A stretch of DNA of 5,957 bases. Origin: Candidatus Elarobacter sp. (lineage in GTDB: Bacteria > Vulcanimicrobiota > Vulcanimicrobiia > Vulcanimicrobiales > Vulcanimicrobiaceae). The stretch spans positions 1 through 5,957 of the forward strand of contig JASLGJ010000273.1 of NCBI GenBank assembly GCA_030150085.1. Reading direction: 5' to 3'. Positions 5,378 to 5,957 of this stretch are shown piece after piece. Every line of letters starts with the position of its first letter. The stretch's first letter is position 1. The notes under the pieces are model-generated. The model saw nothing but the letters and a program-made list of their open reading frames with translations. It was not told where the DNA came from and ran no database searches. The position numbers and the translations under genes were made by a program.

Positions 5378-5957
5378 GCGAGCGCAGCGCGGCGAGCGCT
5401 TCGCGCGCCGCGCGCTCGCCGGTCTCGAGCGCGCCCGCGACCGTGCCGGCCTCGCCGTCGGTCGACGTCGCCTCGCCGCAGAAGAAGAGCGCGCCGCCGA
5501 GCGGCGCGGCGAGGTCGGCGCGCGCCGTGCCGCCGCCGACCGCGACGTAGCTGTACGCGCCGCGCGCGTACGGGTCGGCCTGCCAGTCGTGCGCGTAGGC
5601 GGCCTCCAGCTCGGCGTGGGGGTCGGCTTCGGGACCGAACAATTCGCGCAAACCGTCGAGCGCGAGCGCCAGCCGCTGCGCGTCGCTGAGCTCCGCCAGC
5701 GCGGCGGCCTTGGGGCCGCCGGCCCAGGCGACCAGCACCGGCGCGCGCTGCGGGAGCAGCGTCCAGTAGGTCGGGAACGGCGCGTCGGCGCGGTGGAAGA
5801 AGGCCGCGTCGCGGTAGCGCCGCTCGCGCACCGTTTCCCAGAACGCGCGCCCGAAGCGCAGCACCAGCTTGTGCACCGGACCCATCACGATCAGCTCGCA
5901 GGCCGCGCGCTTGGCCGCGGGCAGCGCGGGCTCGAAGCGCACCGCGCCCGCGCGCAG
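5370..5957 (-). CDS. FAD-dependent amine oxidase, C-terminal part (5' end outside window)
   Basis: The frame is open to the right edge and ends at the TGA read from 5372-5370, giving 195 visible residues. The first visible residues (LRAGAVRFEPALPAAKRAA) match the conserved segment of flavin monoamine oxidase-like proteins that precedes the substrate-domain strand ending in KLVLRFGRAFW. The end carries the C-terminal FAD-contact motif LFFCGEATSTDGEAGTVAGALETGERAA (about 157-184), in which the Gly-Glu and the following helix bind the cofactor in this family. The N-terminal Rossmann dinucleotide fold is off the window. The family oxidises amines (monoamines, polyamines or amino acids) with release of H2O2, or acts as a related desaturase; the substrate cannot be told from this part. 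The GTG at 5940-5942 could be taken as a start, but conserved family sequence continues through it, so it is an internal valine. Its 3' end overlaps the convergent ligase gene. Confidence 0.87.
   Translation of the reverse strand: MRAGAVRFEPALPAAKRAACELIVMGPVHKLVLRFGRAFWETVRERRYRDAAFFHRADAPFPTYWTLLPQRAPVLVAWAGGPKAAALAELSDAQRLALALDGLRELFGPEADPHAELEAAYAHDWQADPYARGAYSYVAVGGGTARADLAAPLGGALFFCGEATSTDGEAGTVAGALETGERAAREALAALRSLS

Noticed and set aside
5391..5420. A possible hairpin (GGCGAGCGC at 5391-5399 and GCGCTCGCC at 5412-5420) just after the ligase stop, as its terminator.
   Set aside because: It lies in the Ala/Arg/Glu-coding end of the oxidase gene, has a 12-nt loop and no T-tract, and similar GC pairings arise often by chance in this composition.
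3751..5550. A long + strand frame running through the ligase gene and into the oxidase region.
   Set aside because: Arg/Gly/Ala-rich shadow of the ligase gene in a different phase, with no motifs.

Overview
The window is very GC-rich coding DNA with four genes and almost no non-coding sequence. Two genes are cut by the window edges. From left to right: the C-terminal end of a LuxR-type transcriptional regulator (+ strand, open at the left edge); a complete, very large polytopic glycosyltransferase of 1092 residues (- strand, 485-3763); a complete 519-residue acyl-CoA ligase (+ strand, 3818-5377); and the C-terminal part of a flavin-dependent amine oxidase (- strand, open at the right edge).

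The arrangement alternates. The regulator and the glycosyltransferase converge on a 30-bp gap that holds a perfect 22-bp palindrome. The glycosyltransferase and the ligase diverge from a 54-bp gap that holds an imperfect inverted repeat, and so must share a control region. The ligase and the oxidase converge and overlap by 8 bp. No two neighbours are co-directional, so nothing in the window is an operon, and there is no strong reason to link the four functions. There are no RNA genes, insertion sequences, CRISPR arrays or other signs of mobile DNA.

The most interesting object is the glycosyltransferase. It looks like two complete GT-C membrane enzymes in one reading frame. The N-terminal half resembles Gpi18/PIG-V-like mannosyltransferases (WGQVDS, KPQA and RMHERY motifs). 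The C-terminal half resembles bacterial protein O-mannosyltransferases of family GT39/PMT (FDEVYFAR, THPPFTK and THPY motifs). The PMT half also carries an extra region that includes a soluble segment with three DG-turn repeats. A plausible but unproven reading is an enzyme that both starts and extends a mannose chain on exported proteins, using polyprenyl-phosphate-linked sugar.

The organism is a high-GC bacterium. The PMT half resembles actinobacterial Pmt, but the fused architecture is not the usual actinobacterial form. A less-studied GC-rich phylum (for example Eremiobacterota/Vulcanimicrobiota, Dormibacterota or Chloroflexota) is possible. The sequence alone does not settle this.
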